A DNA stretch of 64,000 nucleotides, from the NCBI GenBank assembly GCA_038501785.1, contig JBAMJR010000140.1:3854001-3918000 (forward strand). The letters run 5' to 3'. Position 1 is the first letter of the stretch. Each line of letters opens with the position of its first letter. Source of the stretch: Myoxocephalus aenaeus (taxonomy: Eukaryota; Chordata; Actinopteri; Perciformes; Cottidae). The notes below the pieces were generated by a model. The model made no database searches, was not told where the DNA came from, and was given only the letters and a program-made list of their open reading frames with translations. The position numbers were made by a program, and so were the translations under genes. Shown here one piece after another: positions 1 through 11,808 of the stretch.

Positions 1-3000
1 TCCCAGAAGGAAGCCGCCCAAATTACTCGTTTTCCATCAAGCCAACTAGCACCATATTCACATACAGTCACACGCCATTTTAAAGTGAAAGTTCGGAAAC
101 AACTCATGTATAACACTTTTCAGCTCTTTATTGATCAAAATGCTTAAACTCCTACATGATGCCTGCATGGTTTCGTAGAGGAGGGAGGTGGTTGGAACTA
201 TTTTTATCTTGTTGTCAGCGCTGTATCTTGCAAGGGATTGGGATGGGCTGAACAAGGTACCTTCAAAGAGCTTGGAGGGCTTTGATGAGTCCACTACCTC
301 TTCCTCGTGGAGAACAGGGCTGTGGCTTTCACTTGCTCCAAGGAAGACTGAGTCCTACCTTAAACTTGTAGTCAGCTACTGCAGGAGAGCCTGAGCCACC
401 TGAAGGACTTGGACTCAGTGAGATCACTGCGTATGACATGTGGTGTCAGCGTGTGGCTTTAGGTGCGTTTTGATTTGAAGGTACTTGTCTTTCTGTAACA
501 TTAAGACAATGGTATTGTCTTTCATTAAATACATGTTGTTGTTTTTATCCTTCTGAGCCATCTGGATATTGCAGATCTTGAAAGTATTTTTGAGAAATTT
601 CACATTAGACCAACTAATTCACAGTCAGAAGTGTTTGATCATTCTGGCGAGAGCATACGGTGCTTCAACCATCCAGTTGTTGTTGTTTTTAACCACATTT
701 TTAAAAGCACGAGTAGAACATAACAAATTTACAACTTACACCTACATACTAACGCTGAGCATCTTTAGAAAATTCAGTGTGTTGGAAGAGCGACTAGGAG
801 GTACAAGGATTATGAATAAATTCCAGATGGCAGTAAGAGATCTATGAAGATCTAAAATGTATAAATAATTAAAATAATGTTACAGCTTGATCCACGTCCG
901 ACTGTGCATCCTTGGAATAAAACAAGAAGGTATACGTTGACTCCTTGTATACTCATTGCAAAAACAGCGGAGTTATACTTACAGGATAGAATATATATAT
1001 AGTTTGTGTTGTGTGGAATTGGGTCATCGTTGTTGACTTTTATTCTACATTTTCTGAATTTAGGATTGAAAAATGAAAGAGCATTCAGAGCGTTGCTTGA
1101 GCGGGAACATAAGTCACTGGTATACTTTCGTCTGATTGGCTGATGCCACGACTCAACTCATTGTCCCGCCTGCGGTGGCAGCGTTTTGGAAGCTAATCTT
1201 GTAGTTTACTGTAAACCAAGTGGTCAGTTCAGTCGTGAAATAGCTGCATTATTAAAAAGAAAAGTCAGAATGTTTCACCCTTTGAAGTTATAGGTCAATA
1301 TAATAAATATAATAACTTACTTAGGTAACTTGCTTACCCACCAGCAGCTGTGTGCAATCAGCAGCATGTTAGCCGCCAGGACTTTTGTGCTGGTGTATTG
1401 AACATGCTTTGGTGTATTGAACATGCTTTGGTGGGGAAGAGACACGTAATTCAACCTGCTGTATTCAACAGAACGCTCCATGCAATGGGCAAAGAGTGAG
1501 TGCACCACAATGCATATAAAGCAGCTGGCCTTGATGACTTCGTAATAACTAAACGTTCAAGAAAGAAAGGGAGCGCCCAAAGAATTTTGGGTTGTGGTAA
1601 AATGTAACCTCGTCTTCATTGGCAATTCTGTCTTTTAATTCTACTTTTGGATGAAACATGTCTTGTGTGTGCTTGGCTTCAGTTACTTTAGCGATCCAGG
1701 GACAAAATCAGCAGTATCGCTGCCATGCATGTCCCCAGCTGCTCCAGTCTGAGCTTCTGCTGGACGGGAATTTGGATTTGTGTAATTCTGTCTTTTTCAT
1801 TTCCTTTCAACAAATCCTACTTGATTACTTATTTTAACAAATCTTTAAAAACAGAGATTGACAGATTTATCACAAATTTAAATCTCTCTCTCTCTCTCTC
1901 TCTCTCAGTGTCTGGTGGGTATCAGTTGTTTTGTAACAAACAGAAGATGATCTGGACTGAGCTAATAAAAAAGATAGTGCAACTAAAAGGATGTTATATC
2001 ACTGCACACAATGATTGACAGGTGATATCTGGGAAGTTGAGAGCGTCACAACAATTAGTTCTCAACGCCAGAGTTGCAAAATCAAAGCTACATTTCAAAT
2101 ATAAAAACCATTACTGCTATTGTCGTTACAGTTCGGGGTTATTACATCACGGGATCAGCATCTTTACACAGAGGCAATGCCTCAGAACGTCCAACCGGAG
2201 CGACTGCCTGTCACCACCGCGATGAACACTGAGGTATGAGTGGAAAAGAGTAGCTTAACGGAAGATTTCCCAGCAGACCCGCACTAGCAGGTAACACTGC
2301 TCTGCCACTTAATTGTGCCTTACAGTTAAGAGTCATTTTCTCAGATCCAGGAAGCCTTGATTTGCTGTTAACAACACCTCCAGACCGCCACATTCTCCAG
2401 GCGAGGCTATATTAGACTTTAATTAATTCCGTGGCTAGCAATACTCAAAGGTAATGGCGATGCAGGTATGCAGCTCACAGCACAGGTCTGCAGTGCTGTA
2501 ATGAACAACATGGCCAGAGTTCAAAGTGGGTGTCTGATGTGGGACACTGCAGGAGCTTGATTTGAGGGAATGCTTGAGGGACCGTAAACTCAGCGCCACG
2601 TTTGGCTGGAGCAACAGAAGGTACCTGCACGGGAATGGATGCTGCTAGAACATGTTTTTTTATTTTATTTTACTGTTTCCTGTGACTTTTTGGATCGTGA
2701 ACTATCAACGCTTTCTTCTCTAAAGAGAATTTTGCTATGTCTGTGAACTGTGAATGACTAGATCTGGTTTGGCACGGTGACTGTGACTGTGTGTGTGTGT
2801 GTGTGTGTGTGTGTGGGAGGGGGGGGGGGGGGGAGGACGGGCCCGATCCCAGTAATTGAAACAGTAAGAATTCACTCTGTTGCCCAAATTACATTCTGCT
2901 GTTGGGCATGACCGACTCTCCTCCCGCAAGAAATGATGACTCACAACTTCTGAGGGAAATCCAAAGTGTCTCCTAAACAGCAAAGTCAAAGCTGATTGGT

Positions 3001-3180
3001 GCAGTTGAGATAATATTGATACATGAGATATTGGTATTTTCTGTTCAACCCCTTACTACTTGTGATGTCGTGAATGCACCCGAAGGCTCTGGTATAGGTT
3101 CTCCTACACACATGGAAAGGAAGGGCTGAGGATCTTTGGATACACTTCAAACATTTGATTCAAGATAGCATCATGGATAT
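1..3180. other. No gene recognised; simple repeats only
   Basis: Both strands were read for conserved peptides, splice-bounded open frames and transposon ends; none was convincing. Small features are a (TC)12 run at 1883-1906, a perfect two-copy tandem of a 19-bp unit at 1392-1429, a (TG)n run at 2789-2815 and a 15-base G run at 2819-2833. The short open frames here have no recognisable domain and look like chance. Confidence 0.6.
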
Positions 3181-3342
3181 GACTGTGTGCTCCATGTTCT
3201 TATTGTTTTTATTTTTATTTATCTGCTTTTATTGTGTAGCTTATATAATGATTTCTAAAATGTTTTTTCAAGTGTCTTTGAGTACCACGAAAAGTGCTAT
3301 ATTAATTAAATGCATTATTATTATTATTATTATTATTATATA
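3181..3342 (+). repeat. LINE 3' tail (L2/CR1-like), ends in (ATT)n
   Basis: The end reads ctttgagtacc, then gaaaagtgctatatt, then an (ATT)n run at about 3314-3338. This matches the general pattern of fish LINE 3' tails, in which a ctttgagtacc..aaaagcgctatataaat motif precedes a short microsatellite. No reverse transcriptase reading frame is present, so this is a severely 5'-truncated copy. The clade assignment comes from remembered tail motifs and is tentative; the 5' edge is approximate. Confidence 0.6.
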
Positions 3343-3441
3343 TGTCAATTAACGGAACAAAATAAAAAACGTTCAGGCAGGCTTCTCGCTGCAGATTCAG
3401 ACTTTTGTTTTTCCTGCTGCACCGAAACATTTACCAAACCG

Positions 3442-3664
3442 TGTATAAATAAATAAATAAATACAGGAATATATAAATAGAAGTTATACCTAAACAGGAC
3501 ATCATTAAATAAATCTATTTCTACATTTCTGTATTTCTTCATTTATTTATGCCTGTATTTATGTGTCCACACGTATTTCTTCATTTATTTATTTCTGTAT
3601 TTCTGTGTCTTGTATGCAAATGAGCTGGGGCGGTCTGAACCTCATTGTTAAACAGGATTGGTCA
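3442..3664 (+). repeat. Left arm of a long inverted repeat pair
   Basis: This segment recurs as its reverse complement at 6592-6811. Shared landmarks in order are a TAAATAAATAAATA stretch, ATACAGGAATATATAAATA, AGTTATACCTAAACAGGACA, a cacacgtattt block and GCAAATGAGCTGGGGCGGTC. The arms differ by scattered substitutions and short indels, mainly in the TAAA/TTTA repeats. The simplest reading is the terminal repeat of one DNA element of about 3.4 kb that later received nested insertions. The family is not recognised. Confidence 0.65.
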
Positions 3665-3980
3665 AGTAGGGGAGCAAGACAGAAGCAATCGATCCCTAAG
3701 CACATGGCCCCTGTAGAAGTCAAAAAGCTGTCTAGGCCAGGGCGACCATATCCATAACACCAAAAAGGAGGACACTATGCGGTATTTTGTGAGGCTGTGA
3801 ATAATTGCATAGGAGGAGTGCAGTTTGATTTTATTAAGTGTGAAGAGAGATGTGAGCCCTTTTTACTGTAATTGATCTCCTTGGAGCATACCCTGCTTTA
3901 TCAACTAATTAATATGTATTTTTATTTTTTATATGTAATATATATCTTATATATATATATATGTAATATATTATTAATAG

Positions 3981-4300
3981 TGTAACGGACTGAGGGAAAT
4001 GTTTTGTTATGAATGTTATGTTCAGGAGGTCAGTGAACGTCTCATGAGCTGGGTAGCTGGAAGCGTGCCTGTGATTGGAGAGCGAGGGAGGGGGGATGTG
4101 GTTGTGTGTGTGTGTGTTACGAGCCGTTCGGGGCAGTCTATGACCCGGAGCAGAGGTGAAGCTGGTTGAGAGGTTTTCACAGGGTTCTACTGTTGTTTTG
4201 GCGTAGGCTACGGCTCACAGTAGCCTGTTCTATGTTCCCTTAATAAACACCCTATAAGCCATCTTACATCTCGTAGCTTTCCTGACCCAGGGTCGCTACA
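3981..4300 (+). mobile_element. Probable solo LTR (320 bp)
   Basis: The segment starts TGTAACGGACTGAGG and ends GGGTCGCTACA, giving the TG...CA termini of an LTR. A polyadenylation-like AATAAA lies about 55 bp before the 3' end, as expected for an R/U5 boundary. No gag, pol or env frame and no partner LTR flank it, so recombination to a solo LTR is likely. The flanking four bases are ATAG on the left and ATAT on the right, a one-mismatch candidate target duplication. A Gypsy/ERV-type origin is inferred from the termini only. Confidence 0.5.
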
Positions 4301-4357
4301 ATATGTAATTATTAATTGTAATTAACAATGAATTAATATGTATTATTTTATGTATTG

Positions 4358-4358
<1 letters not shown>

Positions 4359-4428
<70 letters not shown>
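4359..4428. repeat. (TA)n microsatellite, left of the hAT-like element
   Basis: An uninterrupted TA dinucleotide run of about 70 bp ends directly at the CAGTGGCGG terminus of the next element. A matching TA run restarts at 5699, so the element appears to have inserted into one TA tract. Confidence 0.9.
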
Positions 4429-4431
<3 letters not shown>

Positions 4432-5695
4432 TGGCGGCTGGTGACATTTTTTTTGGGGGGGGCGCAGTTGGGCGGCGCGGTTTAAATAGCACTCCACAAT
4501 GAGAAGAAAAGAGGTTTTGAGTAGAATATTCTAAAAAACAAAGCTTTATTTCAAGAAAACACAGTGCTCAACACTGTCCAATAACAACTATCAACAAACT
4601 GTAACTTTGGGCATGAGAGGTTCAGAGCAGAATGGTTTAAGAAACATTCAATGTGGTGGCCAGAGCAACTTCAGGGAATACATTGACGTAGCATTCAAAC
4701 TGGGGGCCCTGCAGTAAGGTGGCACTGGTGAGGTGGTCTTTGAAGGCAAAGCGTTCCCTGGTGTGTCCAATTATGGTGTCACAAACCTACAGATAAATAT
4801 ATAGAGAGAGAGAGACAGTAAGATAAGTTGTGGGGAAATATCTACTACAAACAGGCTTCATACTACAGACAAAAAACTATGTTTTGTGTGTCTTGATGGC
4901 TCAGCTGATTTTGACACTCACCTCTGCAGCAATCCTTCAAGCTCATCTTCCTTCACAGCCCGGCGCTTCCTCGGCTGCTCAGAGCCACTGCTTTGCTCCA
5001 CACTGAGCCTCCAGCTAACAGCTCCGGTTAGCATGTAGCTTGGTGCATGTAGCTTCACTGCTTTGCTGCTGAATATTTAAATCCGGACGTTCGGGTCCCA
5101 ACTCTTTCAGCCTCTTCTTGTCAACATCTGATCGTGGATTGAAAGGTGTTTCGCGTAGAGATACCACAGAGTTTTCAGTCGCCATACTAACATAATCAAA
5201 GTCTCTGCTAGCTGTGTTGCTCGCGTAGCTACGTGGGAGCTATATGGGGTGTGAGGGAATGATAAAGGTCTCTGATTGGACGAATAGTCCAACCACGTTG
5301 CAATAAGAAACGATGTCATTGGCTAGGGCGCAGATTTGTGCGCCCGAAGATTCACGTTTCATCCGCCAATGAGAAGCTGTCCTTGCCGTCACGAGGGTGA
5401 AATGTTTGTTAGCTTTCCATAGACACACATTTGGCCGGCGCCCCGAGAGGGGAGGGGCTTTTCTCAGTAATGATGAATGGCGATATATTATATTTAACTT
5501 AAGTGGTTGTTGACAGGGGCTTACGGTCTCCCACACACATTTAGCGCGTCAACACGGTATATTTCTTATTTAAATTATTTGATATATAATGTTTTTTGAC
5601 AGTATATATTATATTTTTTTTTTCTTCTTTTTTTTTTTTCATCGCAAAATTTTAGGAGGGGCGGCGCCCTAGCGCCCTCTATTGACGCACCGCCA

Positions 5696-5698
<3 letters not shown>
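4429..5698. mobile_element. hAT-like DNA transposon, non-autonomous, 1.27 kb
   Basis: The left end is CAGTGGCGGCTGGTGAC and the right end is ...CGCACCGCCACTG, which share a 9-bp inverted terminus (CAGTGGCGG). Both sides are pure TA repeat, so an 8-bp TATATATA duplication typical of hAT is possible but cannot be told apart from the microsatellite. The interior has only short open frames on the minus strand (5107-5319, 5240-5536) with no domain I recognise and no DDE or hAT dimerisation motif. The superfamily is inferred from the CAGTGGCGG-type terminus and context. Confidence 0.6.

Positions 5699-5758
<60 letters not shown>
5699..5758. repeat. (TA)n microsatellite, right of the hAT-like element
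   Basis: A TA dinucleotide run of about 60 bp begins immediately after the right terminus of the element at 4429-5698. It is the likely continuation of the tract at 4359-4428. Confidence 0.9.
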
Positions 5759-5759
<1 letters not shown>

Positions 5760-6591
5760 TTAGATATTTGTATATCATTGCAATCAATTCGGTAAAAAGT
5801 AGTAAAACACCGCTGTAGTTCAAAGTAAAAGTTCAATTAAAATCTTAAGTTATGAATCTTAACCTTTCCCTCCGTTAAACTGATGTAACGTTACTGTGAA
5901 TAAATAATAAACTAATAAAGATTGCTCGTTAGATCCTCAAAACAGAATTATATCTCATGTTTAACCGCTACGGAGAAACCGGAGCCAGCGGATCATTTCA
6001 AAAAGTCCTGCCGGGATCAGGCTGCTCTTTCCGGGCAGCACAGCGCTGACGGCCCGGTGCTGCAGGGCTCACGGTCTCAACTCATCGGCGTATCTTTTAA
6101 AGTCGGCTGATTCTTGAATAACCGATTTGATGCTTAAACAACTAACTTCTCGCCTGAAAACATCCTAAAAGTACATGTTGTGACTCAACAACAGTATTCA
6201 GAGAACGTCAACTTTCAGTTGTGAGCTTTCTCATCAAGTACAGAGAAGAACGCGTATTGAGAAACGGCTGCTGGAGACATCTTAACGCTGATTGGCCAAG
6301 ACTCATCAAAGATCTTCTATTATGAAGATCACGACCACTCCAATCTCAGAAACGCTGGCCGGCCAGTTCACATATTTAGATTTCAAAACGGCGAATTTCG
6401 GCGTAAGGTGACAAGTTTGCAGGTCTGCAAAAAGGAGGACAAATACGAGTCCGGCTTGATGCTGCGCTGGACGCCAGACAGGGCATTGAAAATCCGGACT
6501 TCTGCTAACGGTTAGCTGAGCTTGCCAACTTCAACAACATGTGCAAGGCAGAAGTAGTAGAGCATAACATAGCAGGAGCGATCACACTCCT
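5759..6591. other. Interior of the inverted-repeat element; no gene
   Basis: This stretch lies between the (TA)n tract and the right arm. It has a moderately GC-rich part (about 5970-6110) but no long open frame. The aaaaaggaggac...ctggacgcc...aaaatccggac string at about 6430-6505 resembles sequence found near the ends of dispersed fish DNA transposons. It is taken as the inner part of the 3.4-kb composite element. Confidence 0.4.
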
Positions 6592-6811
6592 GTGACCAAT
6601 CAGGCTTTAGACAGAGGTTCGGACCGCCCCAGCTCATTTGCATACAAGGACACAGAAATACAAGGCATAAATACATGTATAAATACGTGTGGACACATAA
6701 ATACAGGCATAAATAAATGAATAAATACATAAATGTAGAAATAGATTTATTTAATGATGTCCTGTTTAGGTATAACTTATATTTATATATTCCTGTATTT
6801 ATTTATTTATA
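6592..6811 (-). repeat. Right arm of the long inverted repeat pair
   Basis: Inverted counterpart of 3442-3664. Just inside it, at about 6425-6510, is a segment containing aaaaaggaggac and a ctggacgcc motif. The same aaaaaggaggac motif, in the same orientation, lies inside the left arm at about 3762-3774. Outside the arm, TTTA-type repeats continue to about 6867. No clear target duplication could be found because the edges are low-complexity. Confidence 0.62.
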
Positions 6812-6867
6812 CATTTATTTAAGCATTTATTTATTTATTCCTGCATTTATTTATTTATTTATTTATA

Positions 6868-7447
6868 CTTAAGTCATTTCTGGTCCTCCATAGGGGAATC
6901 CCAGCGGTTTTGTACTGAAAGAGTTCACAAACAGGTTAACTTGTACATCAGAGACCTGCTTATGTGGAATTATCATCTTCCTGCACAGCTCCCTCCACCA
7001 CCCAGAGAGCTGCTTGTTTATTTTCAGGAGTATGACTCTACTCAGGTAAAAAAATTCCCCTGAAGTTCTCCGGGTTGAACATATTTCATTCTCTGGCATT
7101 GCGGTAAGAATATGTCGACTATAATATCGGCAGATCCCTGGTGATTGGTAACGCTGTTTTAATCAAATGTTCTTGCATAAGGGCTCCAGCCAGCGGGAGG
7201 CCTCCTCTATGCAGGCTGAAGGTCAGTGGGGATGTCTAAGATCAGCATTGCTGGCAAGCTTAGGTCGGGCACAACAGTGTGTAATCAGAAGGGATTAAAT
7301 TGAAACACGCTTTGATTCACCTTCATCACGTTAATGGCCGCTCCTTTCAAAAACTAGCTGGCGACTCCAGCTGAAGGCGCAGAGCCTCCGCTGCTGTTTG
7401 CACCCTGCAACGTGTTCCCTTTTCTAAGCGGCACCATGAAAACCCCA

Positions 7448-7450
<3 letters not shown>
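6868..7450. other. No feature recognised
   Basis: Apparently unique sequence without a recognisable exon, repeat end or RNA gene. Confidence 0.5.
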
Positions 7451-7498
<48 letters not shown>

Positions 7499-7721
7499 GG
7501 TACATACAATTATTTGCAATACGTGCATTCACACACACGGACACGGACACACATGCATGCACAGTGTAACCCCACTGAGGTTCATCCCTCCTGTTGCAAA
7601 GATGGTGTTATTGATGTGGGTCACATTGCAATTTAGAGGCAATTAAAAGGTAATGAATGTGCTCAAATGAAACCTGTGTCTGGAGGGCATTTGCAGTGTA
7701 TGGGGGAGATGATATATTTGT

Positions 7722-7776
<55 letters not shown>
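7451..7776. repeat. (AC)n and (TG)n microsatellites
   Basis: An (AC)22 run at about 7451-7495 and a (TG)26 run at about 7725-7776 lie about 230 bp apart in opposite phase, so the two tracts could pair as an inverted repeat. The intervening sequence is unremarkable. Short open frames across the runs are artefacts of the dinucleotide repeat. Confidence 0.9.
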
Positions 7777-7777
<1 letters not shown>

Positions 7778-8424
7778 ATGCTGGACAGCTTTCAGCCAGT
7801 ATAAAAGATAACTCAAAGAAAAGTGCTTTTGAACATGACAGCTATTATAATATTATAATAGTTATGGCAATATGTAAATCCACTTGATGTATAGTCACTG
7901 CTCTTGTGTACAGCGCAGCATTGCACATGCCCATGTGTTACTTAATTGTCTACAAAATCCGGTATGGTCGGTCCGATTTATTTCCCTCCCTTTCATCCTA
8001 TTAGATGTAGGTAGAATGGGCGTGAAATTGGACGATAGTTACTGACCCTCTTTCCCCCCTAAGACACGCACAGAGGACTAAACACTCTGTGACAAATTCA
8101 TTTCTAACAAATTATCTTTTCAAGTGGAACAGTTTTTTTTTGCCTCAGCTATCAATTAAGGACTTGCAGACATTCGCATTGCTCCTCACCAAGTAAAATT
8201 ATTTTGGGGCCAGTTCATTGCATAATAGGAGCTTTATTACTTGCTGCTGTCATCATTTGGATGCTATGAGAAGCTGGGAAGGTGAGGTTTTACCACTTAA
8301 AGATGTAAACGGTAAGAGTACTCCAGTGTTGCGTTGGTGTAATTCATTTTTCAGCTCCCCTTGAGTTGTATAGAAGTTAATGCAATATGCAGTTATACCA
8401 CAAAGTTCACCTTAAAGTACTGCT
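7777..8424. other. No feature recognised
   Basis: Apparently unique AT-rich sequence; no exon, repeat end or RNA gene seen. Confidence 0.5.
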
Positions 8425-8612
8425 ATCTGTTGTCTGTGCACTTTATTTTAACTTTAATTTTATATTCTACTGTAGATTTAACTCCCATTTATTGCACTCT
8501 GTTGAACATTAAATGTTTATTGTTAAATGTTAAATGTTATGCACCTCCCGCCAGGACAAATTCCTTGTATGTGAGAACATACATGGCAATTAATGGTTCT
8601 GATTCTGATTAA
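8425..8612 (+). repeat. LINE 3' tail ending in a TTCTGATTCTGATT motif
   Basis: The end contains GACAAATTCCTTGTATGTGA, then aacatacatggcaatt, and finishes ggttctgattctgattaa. The same tail pattern, AATTCCTTGTTTGTG..CTGGCAAATAAAC..TTCTGATTTTGATTCTGA, recurs at about 42507-42554. Two independent copies with the same 3' end and different upstream sequence are the signature of truncated non-LTR retrotransposon insertions. No coding part remains. Confidence 0.6.
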
Positions 8613-11598
8613 CCAGCAGATGATGTCACTTATGTGTCATCTTTCTGCCTGCGCTTTGGGCAAAGTGACCAATGTGCCAAACACAATACACATTGGTGCA
8701 GCCCATTTTTGTATGATATAAAAACGGAATGTACTATATTTGAAATGAGATGTCCTGGATGTATTGTATTATTCCGGGATCTATTTCAGGTGTCTAACAA
8801 CCTGTCAGGACGATGTGTTTTTGTCATGCACATGTTTTCCTAAAGAAACAATACCTGGCATTGTAAAAGAGGAACTCATAGCAGCTTTACAAATATCCGT
8901 GTTCATTAGAACTCCCTAACCTCACCAACAGAACCAGGTATTTCTTCCTAACTGCTCTCCTAGGTGTTTTTTAATTAGTGAAGAATCCTCGTTTTGTGAG
9001 GCAGATGGCACAATCCTCTGTCTTTTGTTAAAGTCACACTAATTAGGATTTTCAGAGAAGATGCGTCCAACCAGAATCCTTAATAAGGGAGCCTGTTAAG
9101 CCAAGTAATAAGACACCTGATGTCTCCACGACAGTGCTCACCTTGAAACTCGGAAATAGAAACCAGTCGATTCCTCAGCGCAGACCTTGTGTCAGTGCTT
9201 TTGTTTGTGTGTGTTGGAGATAAATGTGATAATGTGATTATAAGAGATTTTGTCATTTTGATTCGCTTTAAAAGAAAAAAAGTACGTTTTTTTTTTAGCT
9301 GCTGATTATATGTCATTGCTAAATGATGCATACAAATGTTGCTGATGAAAATGTGTGGTGAAGAAACGGATTAATGATTAGTGATTAAACAACAGTTGAG
9401 TCAGAGAGGGAAAGCAACCCGCGAGAGAAAGTCTGCTGGCTTTTGTGTGAAGGGAAGCTGCTTGCACATGAAACCCCCCACATGTCAGTCCTCTCTGGGC
9501 CTTCCAGGACTTTGAAAGCAGGACTTTGAGGAAGATTTGCAGGCGCTCTCATCGGAGTCCAGATACCCCCTTCTAAACCAGCACAGATGGCAAATTAAGG
9601 CAAATGTGGCCCAAAATGAATCAAAGTTAATTTTGGCTTCTTCTCCTGAATAGGGTCTGACAGAATAATGCTGGCTCGGGTTTTTTGACATTCTACAATA
9701 TTATCATTCACAGTCCATCTCCAGAAAATATTGTAACCTGGTTTTAATGGCCATCACCGTGATGTATATTGTATCAAAACAAGATTATTCGGGAGACGGT
9801 TGCTGGTCGCAGCATACTAATGGCTGACGATGGTCGAACTGGCCGTGTGTGTGTGTGTGTGTGGGGAGGGTATTTACAGAGTATTTACAAGAGCATTTCA
9901 GTGACTGTTAAACATTCTATACAAGTATTGGCTGATATTTTCCTGCTCATTATTCAAATTGTGTGTTTCTTCTCCATCTTCTGCAACGGACAATATTCCA
10001 TGATACTTCTATTATGATCCTCTTCTTCGGCCCACTGCTGATGCGATCTATAAAAGCAAGGAAATGATACACTGTCATAATCACAAACACAAAACTATAG
10101 AATTCAGCCATTCATTCTGATACTTATTGGTCGCTTACCTTGGAAAAGAACAATATATATAAATCACTAGACTTTCCCAGTGTGCAATCAATACTGGTTC
10201 AATAAGGCCTTATCTCCCCTGTGTACTAATGGCCAGAGCCGGCTTTACAGAGACAAACAATACTCTGCTGAGAAAGTAAACTATACAGTATAGTCCGAGC
10301 TTCCTTCTTCAATTATGCGGTATTACTCCAACAACAAAGAGTTTCCAGTACAAAGCCAATTCATTTCCCATTGGGTCAGGTGAGAGTGCGTTGTGTTCTG
10401 CATCTCTTTTATTCAGCATCAGTCACTTTTTTATTTTATAGAACTAATATGGACATCATAATTAGAGAGAATAATGCACCACTTAATTCAATTTACTTTT
10501 TAAGATGGATTTAATAATAGCAGGGGTGAATGGAATTTTCTACCTGAATCATTTTCATAAATCTTGATAATGAAGTTCACTCCCTTGTTGGCTCTAAATG
10601 TCATACCTTGAACCAGAAACATGGTGCCTTTCTCTCAAACCAATTAATCTTCAGGATGAACTCTTTCCCTTTTCCAAGAACACGCTCTCTATTATAGTCA
10701 GTCGTCTTTCTGACAGTTTCCCTGCCTTGTCTATGATATCATCTTAATCTTACAAGATGATGTATAATAACTCTGCCTCTATTCTATACAGGCTTCTCCA
10801 TCAAATGAAATAAACTAACAATGTGGGAAGACATTATCGATATATCTATTTCTATTCATGAACAGTGGGTTATAAATAGAAAATAGCTGAATGATTTTCT
10901 ATTTCTTATATAGCTATTTTATATGAATAGCCAACTGTTCATAACATGGTCACACCATGTCATTCAAGTTTAAACTAAACTATTTAATGTGTAACTTTGT
11001 TCCTGTTCAAAACAAAGTCAAAACATTCTGTAAAATTACAAACAATAAAACAATAAAAACACGCTCTGTTGTTGATGCACGCATCGAAACACTTGAAAAC
11101 AGATTATAGTAAAATCCCACTTTCAGTGTCTATAACAGGGTCTCTGCACATGTATTGCACTTGCAGTAAGACATTGTAAAATAGGATGAGAATAAACTTA
11201 AACACATCTTAATCATATCACTAATCTGTTGCTGCCATTGTGGTCAGTGCAAGCTGCAAGTCCACCTCATGGTGGCGTTATTATTGAAGTGCACATGAAT
11301 AGGTCAAAGTAAATGTGGATATCAGCAGCAGGTCAGCTGCATGGCGTGGCTTAGTGGCCTCTAATGGCGACGGGTGCAGAGGGAGTAAAGAGGCTGGTTG
11401 GGAAGCATGTTCAGGTAACACGGCAACAATGCTCCTCGCTGAAGGGATCATGGTGTTTGCTTTCACACACCACATGCATCAAGCTACTTATTCTCAGCGA
11501 TCTGGTGAACATTTGATGACCTCACCTCACACAAGGAGAGAGGAAGTGCAGTCACAAGATGCCGTTTGTAGAGTTTCACAATGTGGAATTCAGGACAT
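8613..11598. other. No gene recognised; one imperfect inverted repeat
   Basis: About 3 kb without recognisable exon or transposon ends. A short (TG)n run lies at 9846-9862. An AT-rich imperfect inverted repeat at about 10845-10955 pairs a catgaacagtgggttata..atagaaaatagc arm with a reverse-complement-like gctattttatatgaatag..actgttcata arm. It might be a degraded foldback MITE but is too diverged to name. Confidence 0.4.
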
Positions 11599-11603
11599 TA
11601 CAG

Positions 11604-11675
11604 TTTTTTTCGATTGCTAAACGACAGTGGGCACAACTGGAGTCACATGTGCAAAACTCTAACTACAGTCTGCAC
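11604..11675 (+). repeat. Left terminal inverted repeat, 72 bp
   Basis: Begins with seven T, then CGATTGCTAAACGACAGTGG, and ends with CAGTCTGCAC. It is identical to the reverse complement of 13591-13662. Beyond this block the two ends share only a general CA/AAC-rich composition and not alignable sequence. Confidence 0.95.
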
Positions 11676-11808
11676 AGCAGCGGTTCATGTGGACCAAACT
11701 CTAGTTCGTTTTTCATTGCTTGAACACAGTTTTCAAAACTCTACACACTTATCCCATGACTTTAACCACAACCTGCACAACACTGTGGATTTACAGCACT
11801 TTGTTCAA

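Noticed and set aside
11315..11620. Open frame running into the left end of the transposon
   Set aside because: It crosses the TA insertion site and the terminal repeat, and its start lies outside the element.
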